From positions 248,001-312,000 of the forward strand of contig NZ_JAGPYK010000005.1 in the NCBI RefSeq assembly GCF_018070045.1: DNA of 64,000 nucleotides, written 5' to 3'. Source of the DNA: Micromonospora sp. U21 (GTDB taxonomy: Bacteria; Actinomycetota; Actinomycetes; Mycobacteriales; Micromonosporaceae). Position numbers and translations under genes: made by a program. The notes below the pieces were generated by a model that was not told the origin of the DNA, did no database searches, and saw only the letters and a program-made list of their open reading frames with translations. This document shows, piece by piece, positions 41,874 through 50,649 of the stretch (the stretch's first letter is position 1; each line of letters opens with the position of its first letter).

Positions 41874-43373
41874 GTGAGGGACAAGCAACCCGAAGAGGTC
41901 GAGCGCGCGCAGTTGTCGCGGCGCAAGCTGGTCAAGTACGCGGGCGTCGGCGCGACGCTGGCGGCGGCCAGCCCGCTGGTGGGCGGCGGCCCGGCCTGGG
42001 CCGATGAGGAGCGCCGGCCCGGCGACGACCGGGGTGACTCGAAGACCCGGGCGTGGCGTGCCGGTGACCACCACGTCCATTCGGAGTACAGCGGCGATTT
42101 CGACACCACGAAGTCGCCAGTGGTCTTCCACAAGGGCGCGGACGCGGTCTACCCGATCGTCACCAACGCCATCATGGCCAAGAACTTCGGCCTGAGCTGG
42201 GCAATGTGCACCGACCACGGTGGACCCACCCACTCGAAGGTGAACATCGAGCAGGCGTACCCCGACCTGCTGCGCTCGCGCAAGCTGGTCCCCGAGGTGC
42301 TCCAGTTCTGGGGCATGGAGTTCGACGCACCCTCGCTGGACCACCACACGCTGATGATCCCGCGTCACGACGACGAGGCGAAGCAGCTCTTCGAGCTGGA
42401 GAGCCGGTTCGCCAAGTACGACGCGTTCCCCACCGACCCGGGCAGGGACACCGAGGCCAAGATGGTGGAGTTCCTCAAGGTCGCGCGGGGCATGCCGCAC
42501 AAGCCGCTGGTGATCGCGCACCACGCGTCCCGCTCCGCGCCCGGGCTCGGCGTCTACGGCCAGGACACTCCGCGCGAGTTCCGTAACGGCAACAACGCCG
42601 CGCCGGACGTCTACATCGGGTTCGAGGGCGCGCCCGGCCACCAGGCCGGTCCGCTCAACGGCGGCAAGCGGGGTGGGTACGGCAACCACCCCACCTACGG
42701 CGGCTTCGACCAGATGACCGCGCGGGTCGGGGGGCTGTGGGACTCGCTGCTCGGCGAGGGCCGTCGCTGGTGGATCACCGCGACCTCGGACTCGCACGTG
42801 CACTGGACGCGTGGTGGCTCGGACTTCTGGCCGGGCGAGTACAGCAAGACCTACGTGCACGCCCGCCAGGACTACGGCGACATCATGGACGGCCTGCGCA
42901 ACGGCCGGATCTGGGTCACCACCGGCGATCTGATCCGCAGCCTCGACGTCACCGCCAGCTCCCAGGGCCGGACCGCCGAGGTGGGCGAGACCATCACGGT
43001 CAGCCGCCGCAGCCGCACCGACGTCGAGATCGAGATCAGGTTCCGTCCGCTGAACGGTGAGAACGCCAACGGTGACCGGCCCGAGGTCCGCCGGGTCGAC
43101 CTGATCGTCGGCCAGATCACCGGTCCGAGCACCAACCCGGACGCCGACACCAACCCCACCACCAAGGTGGTGGCCCGTTTCGGCCCGCGCGACTGGCGCC
43201 GGCAGGGTGCGGACCTCGTCATCCGGCACACCCTGCGCAACGTCGAGGCCGACACCTACGCGCGGGTCCGGGGCACCAGCACCGACGAGGCCGAGCCGCT
43301 CGCCGACGGGCTGGAGAGCCCGTGGGACGACCTGTGGTTCTACTCGAACCCGGTGTTCGTGCAGGTGCGCTGA
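41874..43373 (+). CDS. TAT-exported PHP-domain phosphoesterase-like protein
   Basis: A 499-residue protein. The twin-arginine signal LSRRKLVKYAGVGAT (RR at residues 16-17) is cleaved near AWADE. A PHP-type metal-binding core follows: DHHVHSEYSGDF (about residue 64), CTDHGGPTHSK, VIAHHASRS and TATSDSHVHW supply the histidines and aspartates for a multi-metal site. The C-terminal part (about 355-499) is beta-rich. AGGAGAGG lies 7 nt before the GTG. Members of this CehA/McbA-like group hydrolyse phosphoesters or carbamates, but the substrate is unknown. A LacI-type site directly upstream suggests sugar-responsive control. Confidence 0.78.
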   Translation: MRDKQPEEVERAQLSRRKLVKYAGVGATLAAASPLVGGGPAWADEERRPGDDRGDSKTRAWRAGDHHVHSEYSGDFDTTKSPVVFHKGADAVYPIVTNAIMAKNFGLSWAMCTDHGGPTHSKVNIEQAYPDLLRSRKLVPEVLQFWGMEFDAPSLDHHTLMIPRHDDEAKQLFELESRFAKYDAFPTDPGRDTEAKMVEFLKVARGMPHKPLVIAHHASRSAPGLGVYGQDTPREFRNGNNAAPDVYIGFEGAPGHQAGPLNGGKRGGYGNHPTYGGFDQMTARVGGLWDSLLGEGRRWWITATSDSHVHWTRGGSDFWPGEYSKTYVHARQDYGDIMDGLRNGRIWVTTGDLIRSLDVTASSQGRTAEVGETITVSRRSRTDVEIEIRFRPLNGENANGDRPEVRRVDLIVGQITGPSTNPDADTNPTTKVVARFGPRDWRRQGADLVIRHTLRNVEADTYARVRGTSTDEAEPLADGLESPWDDLWFYSNPVFVQVR

Positions 43374-43402
43374 CCCGGTACGGCACGGCGGGTCGCCCGG
43401 GA

Positions 43403-43999
43403 TCAGTCGGTGCCGCGGCGGCGGGCTCGGTCGGCGGGTGCCTGCCGGCCCGGCTGGGGCGCTGTCGCCGAGCGGCTCGGGACAGGGGTCGCCGGGTCGG
43501 GCGGCACCTGCGCGACCACCTCGCACAGGTCGCGCAACGGGTCGACCGCCTGGGCCGAGCAGGCGACCCGCTGGAGCAGGGCCCGCAGCGTCGCCGACTC
43601 GGCCGGCGCGAGCGCCCCCAGCAGATGCGACTCGACCTGCCGTAGCGCCCGCCGCCGCTGCTCCCACGCCCCGCGGCCGGCGTCGGTGACGTCGACCAGC
43701 CGGCTGCGCCGGTCGGCCGGGTCCGCCCGGCGGGCCACGAACCCGGGGCGTTCCAGGTCGTCGATCAGGTAGGTGAGCACGGTGCGGTCGATACCGAGCT
43801 CCTCGGCGATGGTCCCCTGGTTCCGGGCCGGTCCGTTGATCGCGGCGGTGAGCACCTGATACCCGCGCGGGCCGCCGGGGAAGTCAGTGAGCGCGTGCTC
43901 GGCCGCCCGGACGTAGCCACGGAAGACGATCCCGAGCATCCAGCCCAGGTCGTCATCGAGCGGATAGGGCCGGTCCCGCACGTCAGAGGCACCCGTCAT
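43403..43999 (-). CDS. MarR-family transcriptional regulator
   Basis: A 198-residue winged-helix regulator: LTAAINGPARNQGTIAEELGIDRTVLTYLIDDLE is the helix-turn-helix and RRADPADRRSRLVDVTDAGR the wing. The ATG at 43999 lies 6 nt after TACTGT (44006-44011 on the minus strand) with no ribosome site, so it is probably leaderless; an upstream start at 44071 would run through the promoter. The tail after residue 165 is Pro/Ala/Arg-rich and probably disordered. It is divergent from the LLM-hemerythrin gene, its likely target. Confidence 0.85.
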   Translation of the reverse strand: MTGASDVRDRPYPLDDDLGWMLGIVFRGYVRAAEHALTDFPGGPRGYQVLTAAINGPARNQGTIAEELGIDRTVLTYLIDDLERPGFVARRADPADRRSRLVDVTDAGRGAWEQRRRALRQVESHLLGALAPAESATLRALLQRVACSAQAVDPLRDLCEVVAQVPPDPATPVPSRSATAPQPGRQAPADRARRRGTD

Positions 44000-44037
44000 G
44001 CGTCGACAGTAGCGCAGCGCGACAGACCTTGTTGGCG

Positions 44038-44050
44038 ACAGATGTTCTGT
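44038..44050. promoter_or_regulatory. candidate MarR operator
   Basis: ACAG-ATGTT-CTGT, an inverted repeat in the 116-bp divergent gap between the marR gene and the LLM-hemerythrin gene. Confidence 0.35.
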
Positions 44051-44115
44051 ATGACATAAGGTTGAGGTCATGACGCGTCGTACCAGGGCGTCGCGCGAAA
44101 CGGGAGGCTCCGCAG

Positions 44116-45693
44116 ATGGGTGACTACGGCCACGACCTGCTCTTCGGATCGTTCATCACCCCTGGCAGCGACGATCCGGACCGCACCGTCGACCTCGCCG
44201 TCCTGGCCGAGCAGGTCGGGCTGGACCTGGTCACCTTCCAGGACCATCCGTACCAGCCGAGGTTCCTCGACACCTGGACGCTGCTGAGCTACGTCGCCGC
44301 GCGGACCAATCGGGTGCACCTGTCGGCGAACGTCACGAACCTGCCGTTACGCCCGCCGGCCGTGCTCGCCCGCAGCGTCGCCAGCCTGGACCTGCTCAGC
44401 GGCGGCCGGGTTGAGCTCGGCCTCGGGGCGGGGGCGTTCTGGGAGGCCATCGAGGCGATGGGCGGCCGACGGCTGACGCCCGGGCAGGGAGTGCGGGCGC
44501 TGGAGGAGGCCATCGACGTCATCCGCCAGCTCTGGGACGCCGAGGCGCGGGGAGGAGTGCGGGTCGACGGCGAGTTCCACCGGGTCGTCGGCGCCAAGCG
44601 CGGCCCGGCCCCCGCCCACGCGGTGCCGATCTGGCTGGGCGCGTACAAGCCGCGCATGCTCGAGCTCACCGGTCGCCGGGCCGACGGATGGGTGCCTTCG
44701 CTGGGCTACCTCCAGCCCGGTGACCTGGCGAAGGGCAACGAGATCATCGACGACGCCGCGCGGCAGGCCGGCCGTTCACCCGGGGACGTCCGCCGGTTGC
44801 TCAACATCTCCGGTCAGTTCGCGTCCGCAGGGGGCGGGCCGCTGCACGGGCCCGCCGAGCAGTGGGTGCGGGAGCTGGTCGAGCTCGCGCTGGGCGATGG
44901 CATCAGCGCCTTCATTCTCGGCAGCGACGACCCCGATGACCTGCGCCGGTTCGCCGGCGAGGTGGCGCCCGCCGTCCGTGAGCTGGTTGCCGCCGAGCGC
45001 GACTGCGGCACGGCGCCGGACCGTACGCCGGTCACCGAGCCGTCGGCGGTCGTCGCGCCCCCGTCGCGGCCGGCCCGCGCGCGCGTGACCGGCGGCGCCT
45101 TCGCCGTGGTGCCGACCCCCGACGACGGCCGGCGGCGCAGCGAGCAGCGGGTCTGGGACGAGTCGGCCCGCCCGAGCGGGCCCGCGCCCGACCCGGCCCG
45201 CACCTACACCCCCCAGGAACAGGCCAATGGCCAGCACCTGGTGCAGGTGCACGACGGCCTGCGTGGCGAACTGGCCCAGATCCACGACCTGATCGAGCAG
45301 GTAGCGGCCGGTGAGATCGACGCCGGCGCGGCCCGGTCGCAGATCAACACGATGACGATGCGGCAGAACAGGTGGACGCTCGGCGCCTACTGCGAGTCCT
45401 ACTGCCGCATCGTCACCACCCACCACACCATCGAGGACGAGGCGCTCTTTCCGCGGCTGCGCCAGGCCGACCCCCGGCTCCGCCCGGTCATCGATCGGCT
45501 GGAGCAGGAACACCTCGTCATCCACGACGTCCTGGAGGGCGTCGACCGGGCCCTGGTCGCGTACGTCGGGGCGCCGGACGGGTTGGCCGAGCTGCGCGCC
45601 GTGGTGGACCTGCTCACCGACACCCTGCTGTCCCACCTCAGCTACGAGGAGCGCGAGCTGGTCGAGCCGCTGGCCCGGCTGGGAGTGAGCTGA
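44116..45693 (+). CDS. LLM-class oxidoreductase fused to a hemerythrin domain
   Basis: A 525-residue fusion. Residues about 1-300 form a luciferase-like (LLM) FMN- or F420-dependent TIM barrel (LLFGSFITPGSDDPDRTVDLA, TFQDHPYQPRFLDTW, LDLLSGGRVELGLGAGAFWEAIEAMGG). A Pro/Ala-rich linker (about 300-360) leads to a C-terminal hemerythrin-like helical bundle (about 375-525) with candidate iron ligands in HDGLRGEL, THHTIEDEALFP, EQEHLVIHDVL and HLSYEERELVEPL. GGGAGG lies 8 nt before the ATG. Hemerythrin domains bind oxygen or NO, so the fusion may couple a flavin/F420 reaction to oxygen or NO sensing or supply (inference). Divergent from marR. Confidence 0.8.
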   Translation: MGDYGHDLLFGSFITPGSDDPDRTVDLAVLAEQVGLDLVTFQDHPYQPRFLDTWTLLSYVAARTNRVHLSANVTNLPLRPPAVLARSVASLDLLSGGRVELGLGAGAFWEAIEAMGGRRLTPGQGVRALEEAIDVIRQLWDAEARGGVRVDGEFHRVVGAKRGPAPAHAVPIWLGAYKPRMLELTGRRADGWVPSLGYLQPGDLAKGNEIIDDAARQAGRSPGDVRRLLNISGQFASAGGGPLHGPAEQWVRELVELALGDGISAFILGSDDPDDLRRFAGEVAPAVRELVAAERDCGTAPDRTPVTEPSAVVAPPSRPARARVTGGAFAVVPTPDDGRRRSEQRVWDESARPSGPAPDPARTYTPQEQANGQHLVQVHDGLRGELAQIHDLIEQVAAGEIDAGAARSQINTMTMRQNRWTLGAYCESYCRIVTTHHTIEDEALFPRLRQADPRLRPVIDRLEQEHLVIHDVLEGVDRALVAYVGAPDGLAELRAVVDLLTDTLLSHLSYEERELVEPLARLGVS

Positions 45694-45719
45694 CGGCGGC
45701 GATCCTTCGCGACCCCGGG

Positions 45720-45763
45720 TTGCCCCGAACGATCTGAGAGACTACTTTCGAGACATGTCTCTC
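45720..45763 (+). promoter_or_regulatory. leaderless promoter with start-overlapping palindrome
   Basis: TTGCCC (45720-45725), a 17-nt spacer and TACTTT (45743-45748) form a good sigma-70-type promoter whose start point would fall on the ATG at 45755. AGACATGTCT (45751-45760) is a perfect palindrome over the start codon, and GAGAGAC/GTCTCTC (45736-45742, 45757-45763) a wider repeat; a natural autorepression site. Confidence 0.6.
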
Positions 45764-46354
45764 AAGAATCCGTACGGGGACTTCGAGATCACCGAGCCGC
45801 AGGCGCTGCGGGCGCTGGCCCACCCGGTCCGGCTGGCCATCCTCGACCGTCTCCAGCGGCACGGCCCCGCCACCGCCACCGGGCTCTCGCCGCACGTGGG
45901 CGCCACGCCCTCGGTGGTCAGCTGGCACCTGCGGCACCTCGCGACGTTCGGCCTCGTCACCGACTGGGAAGGGGCCACCAGCAAGCGGGAACGCTGGTGG
46001 CAGGCGGCCGCCCGGGGCTTCCGCTTCACGCTGCCCGACGACGCCGAGGGACAGGCCGCCGCCCGTCAACTGCGCGGCGAGATGTTCGCCCGGTCCGCCG
46101 ACGTGCCGCAGCAGTGGCTGCTGCACGACGAGCCCCGGTTGGACGCCGAGTGGCGCGGGTTGGCCGGGGTGGCAGACACCCGGTTCGTGGCCACCGCCGA
46201 CGAGCTGCGGCAGCTGGAGGACGCCATCGAGGAGCTGCTCGCCCCGTACGTGCGGCGCAAGGACGAGCCGGCGTCGCCGGCCGGCGCGCGCGCCGTCCGG
46301 ATGCTGCGCTACCTGCTGCCCGAGCCCGGCGACGACGACCCGGCGACGCCGTGA
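45755..46354 (+). CDS. ArsR-like winged-helix regulator
   Basis: A 199-residue protein. QALRALAHPVRLAILDRLQRHGPATATGLSPHVGATPSVVSWHLRHLATFGLV is the ArsR-type winged helix (about residues 16-70); no metal-binding cysteines are present, so it is not a metal sensor of the classic type. The C-terminal half is helical. The start coincides with the predicted transcription start (leaderless). Its stop overlaps the GTG of an MFS exporter, so it most likely controls its own operon and hence the exporter. Confidence 0.85.
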   Translation: MSLKNPYGDFEITEPQALRALAHPVRLAILDRLQRHGPATATGLSPHVGATPSVVSWHLRHLATFGLVTDWEGATSKRERWWQAAARGFRFTLPDDAEGQAAARQLRGEMFARSADVPQQWLLHDEPRLDAEWRGLAGVADTRFVATADELRQLEDAIEELLAPYVRRKDEPASPAGARAVRMLRYLLPEPGDDDPATP

Positions 46355-47607
46355 CCACCGTCGGCACCGCACCACCGCCGGCACTGCACCGCGACCGGCG
46401 GTTCCGCACCTTCTGGATCGGCGAGACGGTCTCCCAGTTCGGCGACCGGATCAGCGAGCTGGCCCTGCCACTGATCGCCGTCTCCCTGCTCGCCGCGACG
46501 CCCGCGCAGGTCAGCGTCCTCACGGCGCTGATCTGGCTGCCCAACCTGCTGGGCCTGTTCCTCGGCGCGTGGGTCGACCAGCGCACCCGCAAGCGCCGGC
46601 TCCTGATCATCGCCGACCTGATCCGGGCGGCGGTGCTGCTCAGCCTGCCGGTGGCCTACCTCTTCGACGCGGTCACCCTCACCCAGCTCTACCTGGTGGC
46701 GCTGCTCACCGGCGCCGGTGCGGTGCTGTTCGCCATGGCGCGCCAGGCGTTCTTCGTCGCCCTGGTGCCGCCGTCGGCCTACATCGACGCGACCAGCAAG
46801 CTGAGCATGAGCCGTGCGGTCTCGTTCGTGGCCGGCCCGGCCGTCGGCGGGGGACTGGTCCAGGCGCTGACCGCGCCGATCGCGATCGTCGTCGACGCCG
46901 TGTCGTTCGTCATCTCCGCGCTGCTGATCGGCCGCATCCCGGTCACCGAGAAGCCTCCGCCGCCGCAGCGGTCGTCCACCCTCGGCCTGGTCCGCGACGG
47001 GCTGGTGCTGGTGCTGCGGCACCCGGTGCTGCGCGCCGCGCTCGGCTGCACCAGCACCGTCAACTTCTTCACCTTCATCGCCACCGCGTTGCTGGTGCTG
47101 TACGCCAGCCGCGAACTCGACCTGTCCGCCGGTGCCATCGGCATCGCGTTCGGCGCCGGCGCGCTCGGCGGGCTCGCCGGCGCGGCGCTGGCGCCCCGGG
47201 TCTCCCGCGCCATCGGGCTCGGCCGCACCGCGATGATCGGCGTCGTGCTCTTTCCCGCGCCGCTGGCGCTCACCGCGCTGGTGAGCGGCCCGACCTGGAC
47301 GAAGGTGGCCATGCTGGCGGCCATCGAGGTGGTCTCCAGCGTCGGGGTCATGCTGATGGACGTCAACCTGAACGCCCTCCTCACCGCGGTCACGCCCGAC
47401 GACGCGCGGGGCCGCCGGGCCGGCGCGTACAGCGCCGTCAACTACGGGATCCGGCCGCTCGGCGCGCTGGTCGGCGGCGCGCTGGGCACCACCATCGGGC
47501 TTCGGCCGACACTGGTCGTCGCCGGCCTGGGCGGCACGCTCGCCGTGCTCTGGTTGCTCGCGTCGCCGGTGCGCCACATCACCAGCCTCGACGACCCGGT
47601 GACCTGA
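46351..47607 (+). CDS. MFS transporter (MFS_3, efflux type)
   Basis: A 418-residue protein with about 12 membrane segments. The N-terminus FRTFWIGETVSQFGDRISELALPLIAVSLL, the WVDQRTRKRRLLI loop (motif A region) and NALLTAVTPDDARGR are typical of the enterobactin-exporter-like MFS_3 group common in actinomycetes. The GTG start overlaps the regulator stop by 4 nt. Likely exports a small toxic or signalling compound recognised by the upstream ArsR-like protein; substrate unknown. Confidence 0.85.
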   Translation: MTTVGTAPPPALHRDRRFRTFWIGETVSQFGDRISELALPLIAVSLLAATPAQVSVLTALIWLPNLLGLFLGAWVDQRTRKRRLLIIADLIRAAVLLSLPVAYLFDAVTLTQLYLVALLTGAGAVLFAMARQAFFVALVPPSAYIDATSKLSMSRAVSFVAGPAVGGGLVQALTAPIAIVVDAVSFVISALLIGRIPVTEKPPPPQRSSTLGLVRDGLVLVLRHPVLRAALGCTSTVNFFTFIATALLVLYASRELDLSAGAIGIAFGAGALGGLAGAALAPRVSRAIGLGRTAMIGVVLFPAPLALTALVSGPTWTKVAMLAAIEVVSSVGVMLMDVNLNALLTAVTPDDARGRRAGAYSAVNYGIRPLGALVGGALGTTIGLRPTLVVAGLGGTLAVLWLLASPVRHITSLDDPVT

Positions 47608-47706
47608 CCGCTCCGGCAGACGGCCGGGCGGCGCGGCGGGCGCCGCACCGCCGGCGGGAGCGCCCGACGCGAAGGGCTGCCAACGCCTGAGCGGCCCCCG
47701 GGCAGC

Positions 47707-48402
47707 TCAGCCCGCTGCGGCCAGCAGCAGCCGGGCCAGCTCGGCGGGCTGGGACGTCATCGGCCAGTGGCCGGTGTCCATCGTGACCAGTCGCCAGTGC
47801 TCACTGGACAGCAACCCGGCCACGGTGTCGTTGGGCTCGGGCCCGTCGAGCAGGCACTTGACGTACGTGGTCGGCAGCTCGCCGAGCGGGCGGGTCAGCA
47901 CGGCCGGCTCGGTCAGCGTGGCGCCGGGGTGCGGGGTGAAGCCCTTGGTCAGCCGGGCGACCTGCTCGTCGGTGAGCCCCTGGCCGTCGAGATCGTCCCC
48001 GCTCAGCGGCGGCCAGTAGCCGCCGTTGTCGGCGAGCAACGACTCCAGCGCCGCCGGGCCCTGCCACCAGCCGGACGCGAACGACCGGCCGTCGACCGGC
48101 ACCTCCGAGTCGACGAAGACCACCCGGGTCAGCCGGTCGCCGATCCGCTCGGCGGCCTGACCCACCGGGATGCCCGAGTAGCTGTGCCCGACCAGCACCA
48201 CGTCGCGCAGGTCTCGCCGCTCGATCTCACCGACGATGTCCTGCACGTGGGTCTGCTGCCCGGCCGGCACACCCTGCTTCTCGGCGAGGCCGGAGAGGGT
48301 CAGCGGGTGGGTGCCGTGGCCGGCCGCGCGCAGCGGCGGCAGCACCTCGTCCCACGCCCACGACCCCAGCCACGCCCCCGCCACCAGTACGAACTCTGTC
48401 AT
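47707..48402 (-). CDS. alpha/beta hydrolase
   Basis: A 231-residue single-domain alpha/beta hydrolase without signal peptide: FVLVAGAWLGSWAWDEV (oxyanion region), nucleophile elbow VGHSYSG near residue 78, VFVDSEVPVDG, and a C-terminal TGHWPMTSQPAEL with the catalytic histidine near residue 214. The ATG at 48402 lies 7 nt after TAGGGT (48410-48415 minus strand), so the mRNA is probably leaderless and the longer open frame to 48576 is not used. Similar small esterase-like proteins are related to plant methylesterase/salicylate-binding-type hydrolases; substrate unknown. Confidence 0.83.
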   Translation of the reverse strand: MTEFVLVAGAWLGSWAWDEVLPPLRAAGHGTHPLTLSGLAEKQGVPAGQQTHVQDIVGEIERRDLRDVVLVGHSYSGIPVGQAAERIGDRLTRVVFVDSEVPVDGRSFASGWWQGPAALESLLADNGGYWPPLSGDDLDGQGLTDEQVARLTKGFTPHPGATLTEPAVLTRPLGELPTTYVKCLLDGPEPNDTVAGLLSSEHWRLVTMDTGHWPMTSQPAELARLLLAAAG

Positions 48403-48467
48403 GGCCCGGACCCTAGCGGGGCCCTCCGACACCGCTGCCGGCCCCGACCGGAGCCGGGGCGCCAGGG

Positions 48468-48848
48468 TCACGGCCAGGTTCGGGCCTGGGCAGCGAAGAT
48501 CTCCGGCGGGCTCGCCACCGGCAGGACGCAGACCAGATGCCCGCCGGGCACGCGCAGGACCCGGCACTCCAGCCATCGCGACACCTCGGTGGCACCGAGG
48601 GCGATCAGCCGCGCCGTCTCGGCTGCCACATCGTCGCTCTCGATGTCGAGGTGGAAGCGGGGCGCGTCATCGACCGCCTGGACCGCGGTGACCAGCCCGG
48701 GCAGCGCCTCGTGCAGGGCAACGAACTGCGGCTCCGCGGGATCGGACCGGGTGCTGACGCCCAGCGCCGCCGACCAGAACGCCGCAGCCCGGGCGGCCTC
48801 CGCCTCGGGGGCGTCGATCAGCAGGGCGTAGACGCGGCTTCGGTGCAC
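48468..48848 (-). CDS. VOC/glyoxalase-like domain protein
   Basis: A 126-residue vicinal-oxygen-chelate fold protein: VYALLIDAPEAEAARAAAFWSAALG, APRFHLDIESDDVAAETARLIALGATEV and the terminal VLRVPGGHLVCVLP follow the glyoxalase-like-domain pattern. The GTG at 48848 lies 7 nt after TATGCT (48856-48861 minus strand) and is preferred to the upstream starts at 48860 and 48890, which have no ribosome site. Such small proteins can be dioxygenase-, lyase- or antibiotic-binding-type; no specific function can be read. Confidence 0.75.
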   Translation of the reverse strand: MHRSRVYALLIDAPEAEAARAAAFWSAALGVSTRSDPAEPQFVALHEALPGLVTAVQAVDDAPRFHLDIESDDVAAETARLIALGATEVSRWLECRVLRVPGGHLVCVLPVASPPEIFAAQARTWP

Positions 48849-48917
48849 GAGGCCCAGCATATCGACGAATCTGTACGCCGGACCGACCACGAGCGCACCC
48901 GCCGACCGGCCTTTGGC

Positions 48918-49955
48918 TCAGCCGTGGTCCAGTGGCGGCGGGCCGGCCTCGACCGGCATCCGGTAGATCCGGGCCGGGTACTCGACGGCCGCGTGGCCGC
49001 CGTTGAGCCCGGCGGTCAGGTGCAGCTGGGCGGCCGGCAGCCAGAGCCGCGCGTCGGCGTCGATCCACATCGCGTCCACCCAGGCCAGCCGGAGGTCGGC
49101 GACGAGCGTGTGTACGCTGCGGTCCGGCGCCAGGGTGAGGATGCGCCGTCGGTCCACGTCGCTGAGGTAGATGGTGCCGGCGGCGTCGATCGCCGTACCG
49201 CCGGTGCTGGGGCTGTCCCACCACGGTTCGACCCGCCGGGCCAGCTCGTCCGCGGACACCGACGGGTCGTCCAGCCATCGGGTGCCGATCCGCGACATCC
49301 CGCCTGAGGCCGGTTGGTAGTACAACCACCGGCCGTCGGGCGACACCTCCAGCTGGTCGGCGTGCACGTGGACCGCACCGCCGTCCGGGTCACGCAGCGG
49401 CCGGCCGTCCGCCACCAGTGGCGTGCCCACGGTGCTCGGATGCCCGTCGAGCACCCGCCGGACCTGCCCCGAGTCGAGGTCGAGCACGATCAGGCCGGGC
49501 GAACCGGCGTCGGTGAGGTAGCCGACGCCGTCGTGGAACCGGACGTCGTCGACGTAGCTGGTGGGATGCACCGCCGGGTCCAGGTGGTAGACCCGGTCGA
49601 CCCGGTCGTCGTCCGGGTCGACCACGATCAGCCGGGCCCCGCCCGGCGCCTGCCGGGTGCCGATCCCCGGCGCACCCGCGTCGATGATCCACAGCCGGCC
49701 GTCCGGGCCGGCACGCAACCCGTTGACGTTGACGAAGGCGTCGTCCGGTGGCTGGTCCACCCGATTCCACGCGGCATCCGGGTACGGGTCGCGCCGGCCG
49801 TCCGGCAGTGCCTCGACGACCTGGACGCCCGGCCGGTCCGCAGACGGGTAGCTCAGAAAGATCCGCCCGCGCAGGGTCGTCACGCCCGTGCACACCCGGT
49901 CCTCGACGAGCACCGGCGTCAGTCGGGGATCCTCCTCGCTGGGCAGCGTGGGCAC
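48918..49955 (-). CDS. yellow/major-royal-jelly-type beta-propeller protein
   Basis: A 345-residue predicted six-bladed propeller. Blade motifs NGLRAGPDGRLWIIDAG, VDDVRFHDGVGYLTDAGSPGLIVLDL, LEVSPDGRWLYYQP and AIDAAGTIYLSDVDRRRILTLAPD match the MRJP/yellow group, annotated in bacteria as L-dopachrome tautomerase-related. AGGAG lies about 6 nt before the GTG start. There is no signal peptide, so it is probably cytoplasmic. Bacterial members have no established activity; an SMP-30/gluconolactonase-like role is the main alternative. Confidence 0.75.
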   Translation of the reverse strand: MPTLPSEEDPRLTPVLVEDRVCTGVTTLRGRIFLSYPSADRPGVQVVEALPDGRRDPYPDAAWNRVDQPPDDAFVNVNGLRAGPDGRLWIIDAGAPGIGTRQAPGGARLIVVDPDDDRVDRVYHLDPAVHPTSYVDDVRFHDGVGYLTDAGSPGLIVLDLDSGQVRRVLDGHPSTVGTPLVADGRPLRDPDGGAVHVHADQLEVSPDGRWLYYQPASGGMSRIGTRWLDDPSVSADELARRVEPWWDSPSTGGTAIDAAGTIYLSDVDRRRILTLAPDRSVHTLVADLRLAWVDAMWIDADARLWLPAAQLHLTAGLNGGHAAVEYPARIYRMPVEAGPPPLDHG

Positions 49956-50121
49956 GGCACCGCTCCTGACTCGTCCGACGGCGTCCTCGGCTCCAACCGG
50001 TGGCCGAGGGACCCGACCACCCGGCGCGCGGTATCCCCGGGCCGTGCCACCCGAAACCGGCGGCCCGTGGGTCGCCGCCGACCGCCAGCCGCGGAGCCGG
50101 TCGTGACGCCTGGCGGGACGC

Positions 50122-50544
50122 TCAGCAGGGTGGCGCGGGCGGCCGGTCCACCAGGGCGGCGAGTCGCTTCGGGGCGAGCAGGCAGTAGCCCTCGCTCAGC
50201 AGCTCGGCAACCTCCTCCCAGCCGGTGTCGTTGTCGACGACCATGCCCAGCACGGTCGGGCCCCACTCCGGCTTGTAGAAGGGGTGCCCGCTGGCCACCA
50301 GCCCGGCGATCTCGTCGGGTGGCGACCGGAAGATCAGCAGGCAGGCCGGCCGGTCCACGTCCGCCGCACGGGCATGGGCGGCCTGGTGGTCGGGATCGAC
50401 GGTGAGCACGTGGGCGAAGGTCCGCTTGCGGATCCGCCAGCGTGTGCCCACCCAGGCCGGCTCCTCGTAGGTCTCCGGCAGCCCGAGGCAGATCGGCCGG
50501 AGCCGGTCGAGGACCTCGGGTGGGACGTCTCCGGGTTCGCTCAC
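50122..50544 (-). CDS. MmcQ/YjbR-family protein
   Basis: A 140-residue protein: LGLPETYEEPAWVGTRWRIRKRTFAHVLTVD and the central PFYKPEWGPTVLGMVVDNDTGWEEVAELLSEGYCLLAPKRLAA follow the double-wing MmcQ/YjbR (DUF419) fold, some members of which bind DNA. The GTG at 50544 lies 8 nt after TAGCGT (50553-50558 minus strand), probably leaderless. Function unknown. Confidence 0.83.
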   Translation of the reverse strand: MSEPGDVPPEVLDRLRPICLGLPETYEEPAWVGTRWRIRKRTFAHVLTVDPDHQAAHARAADVDRPACLLIFRSPPDEIAGLVASGHPFYKPEWGPTVLGMVVDNDTGWEEVAELLSEGYCLLAPKRLAALVDRPPAPPC

Positions 50545-50649
50545 GGTCCGCGACGCTAGCCGGCCGGTACGACAGGCCACCCGGCTCGGCCGCCCGGGGT
50601 GGCGTACGTCCGTCGATCTCGTTCAGGACCGGCTGCTCCCGCCGGCCGC

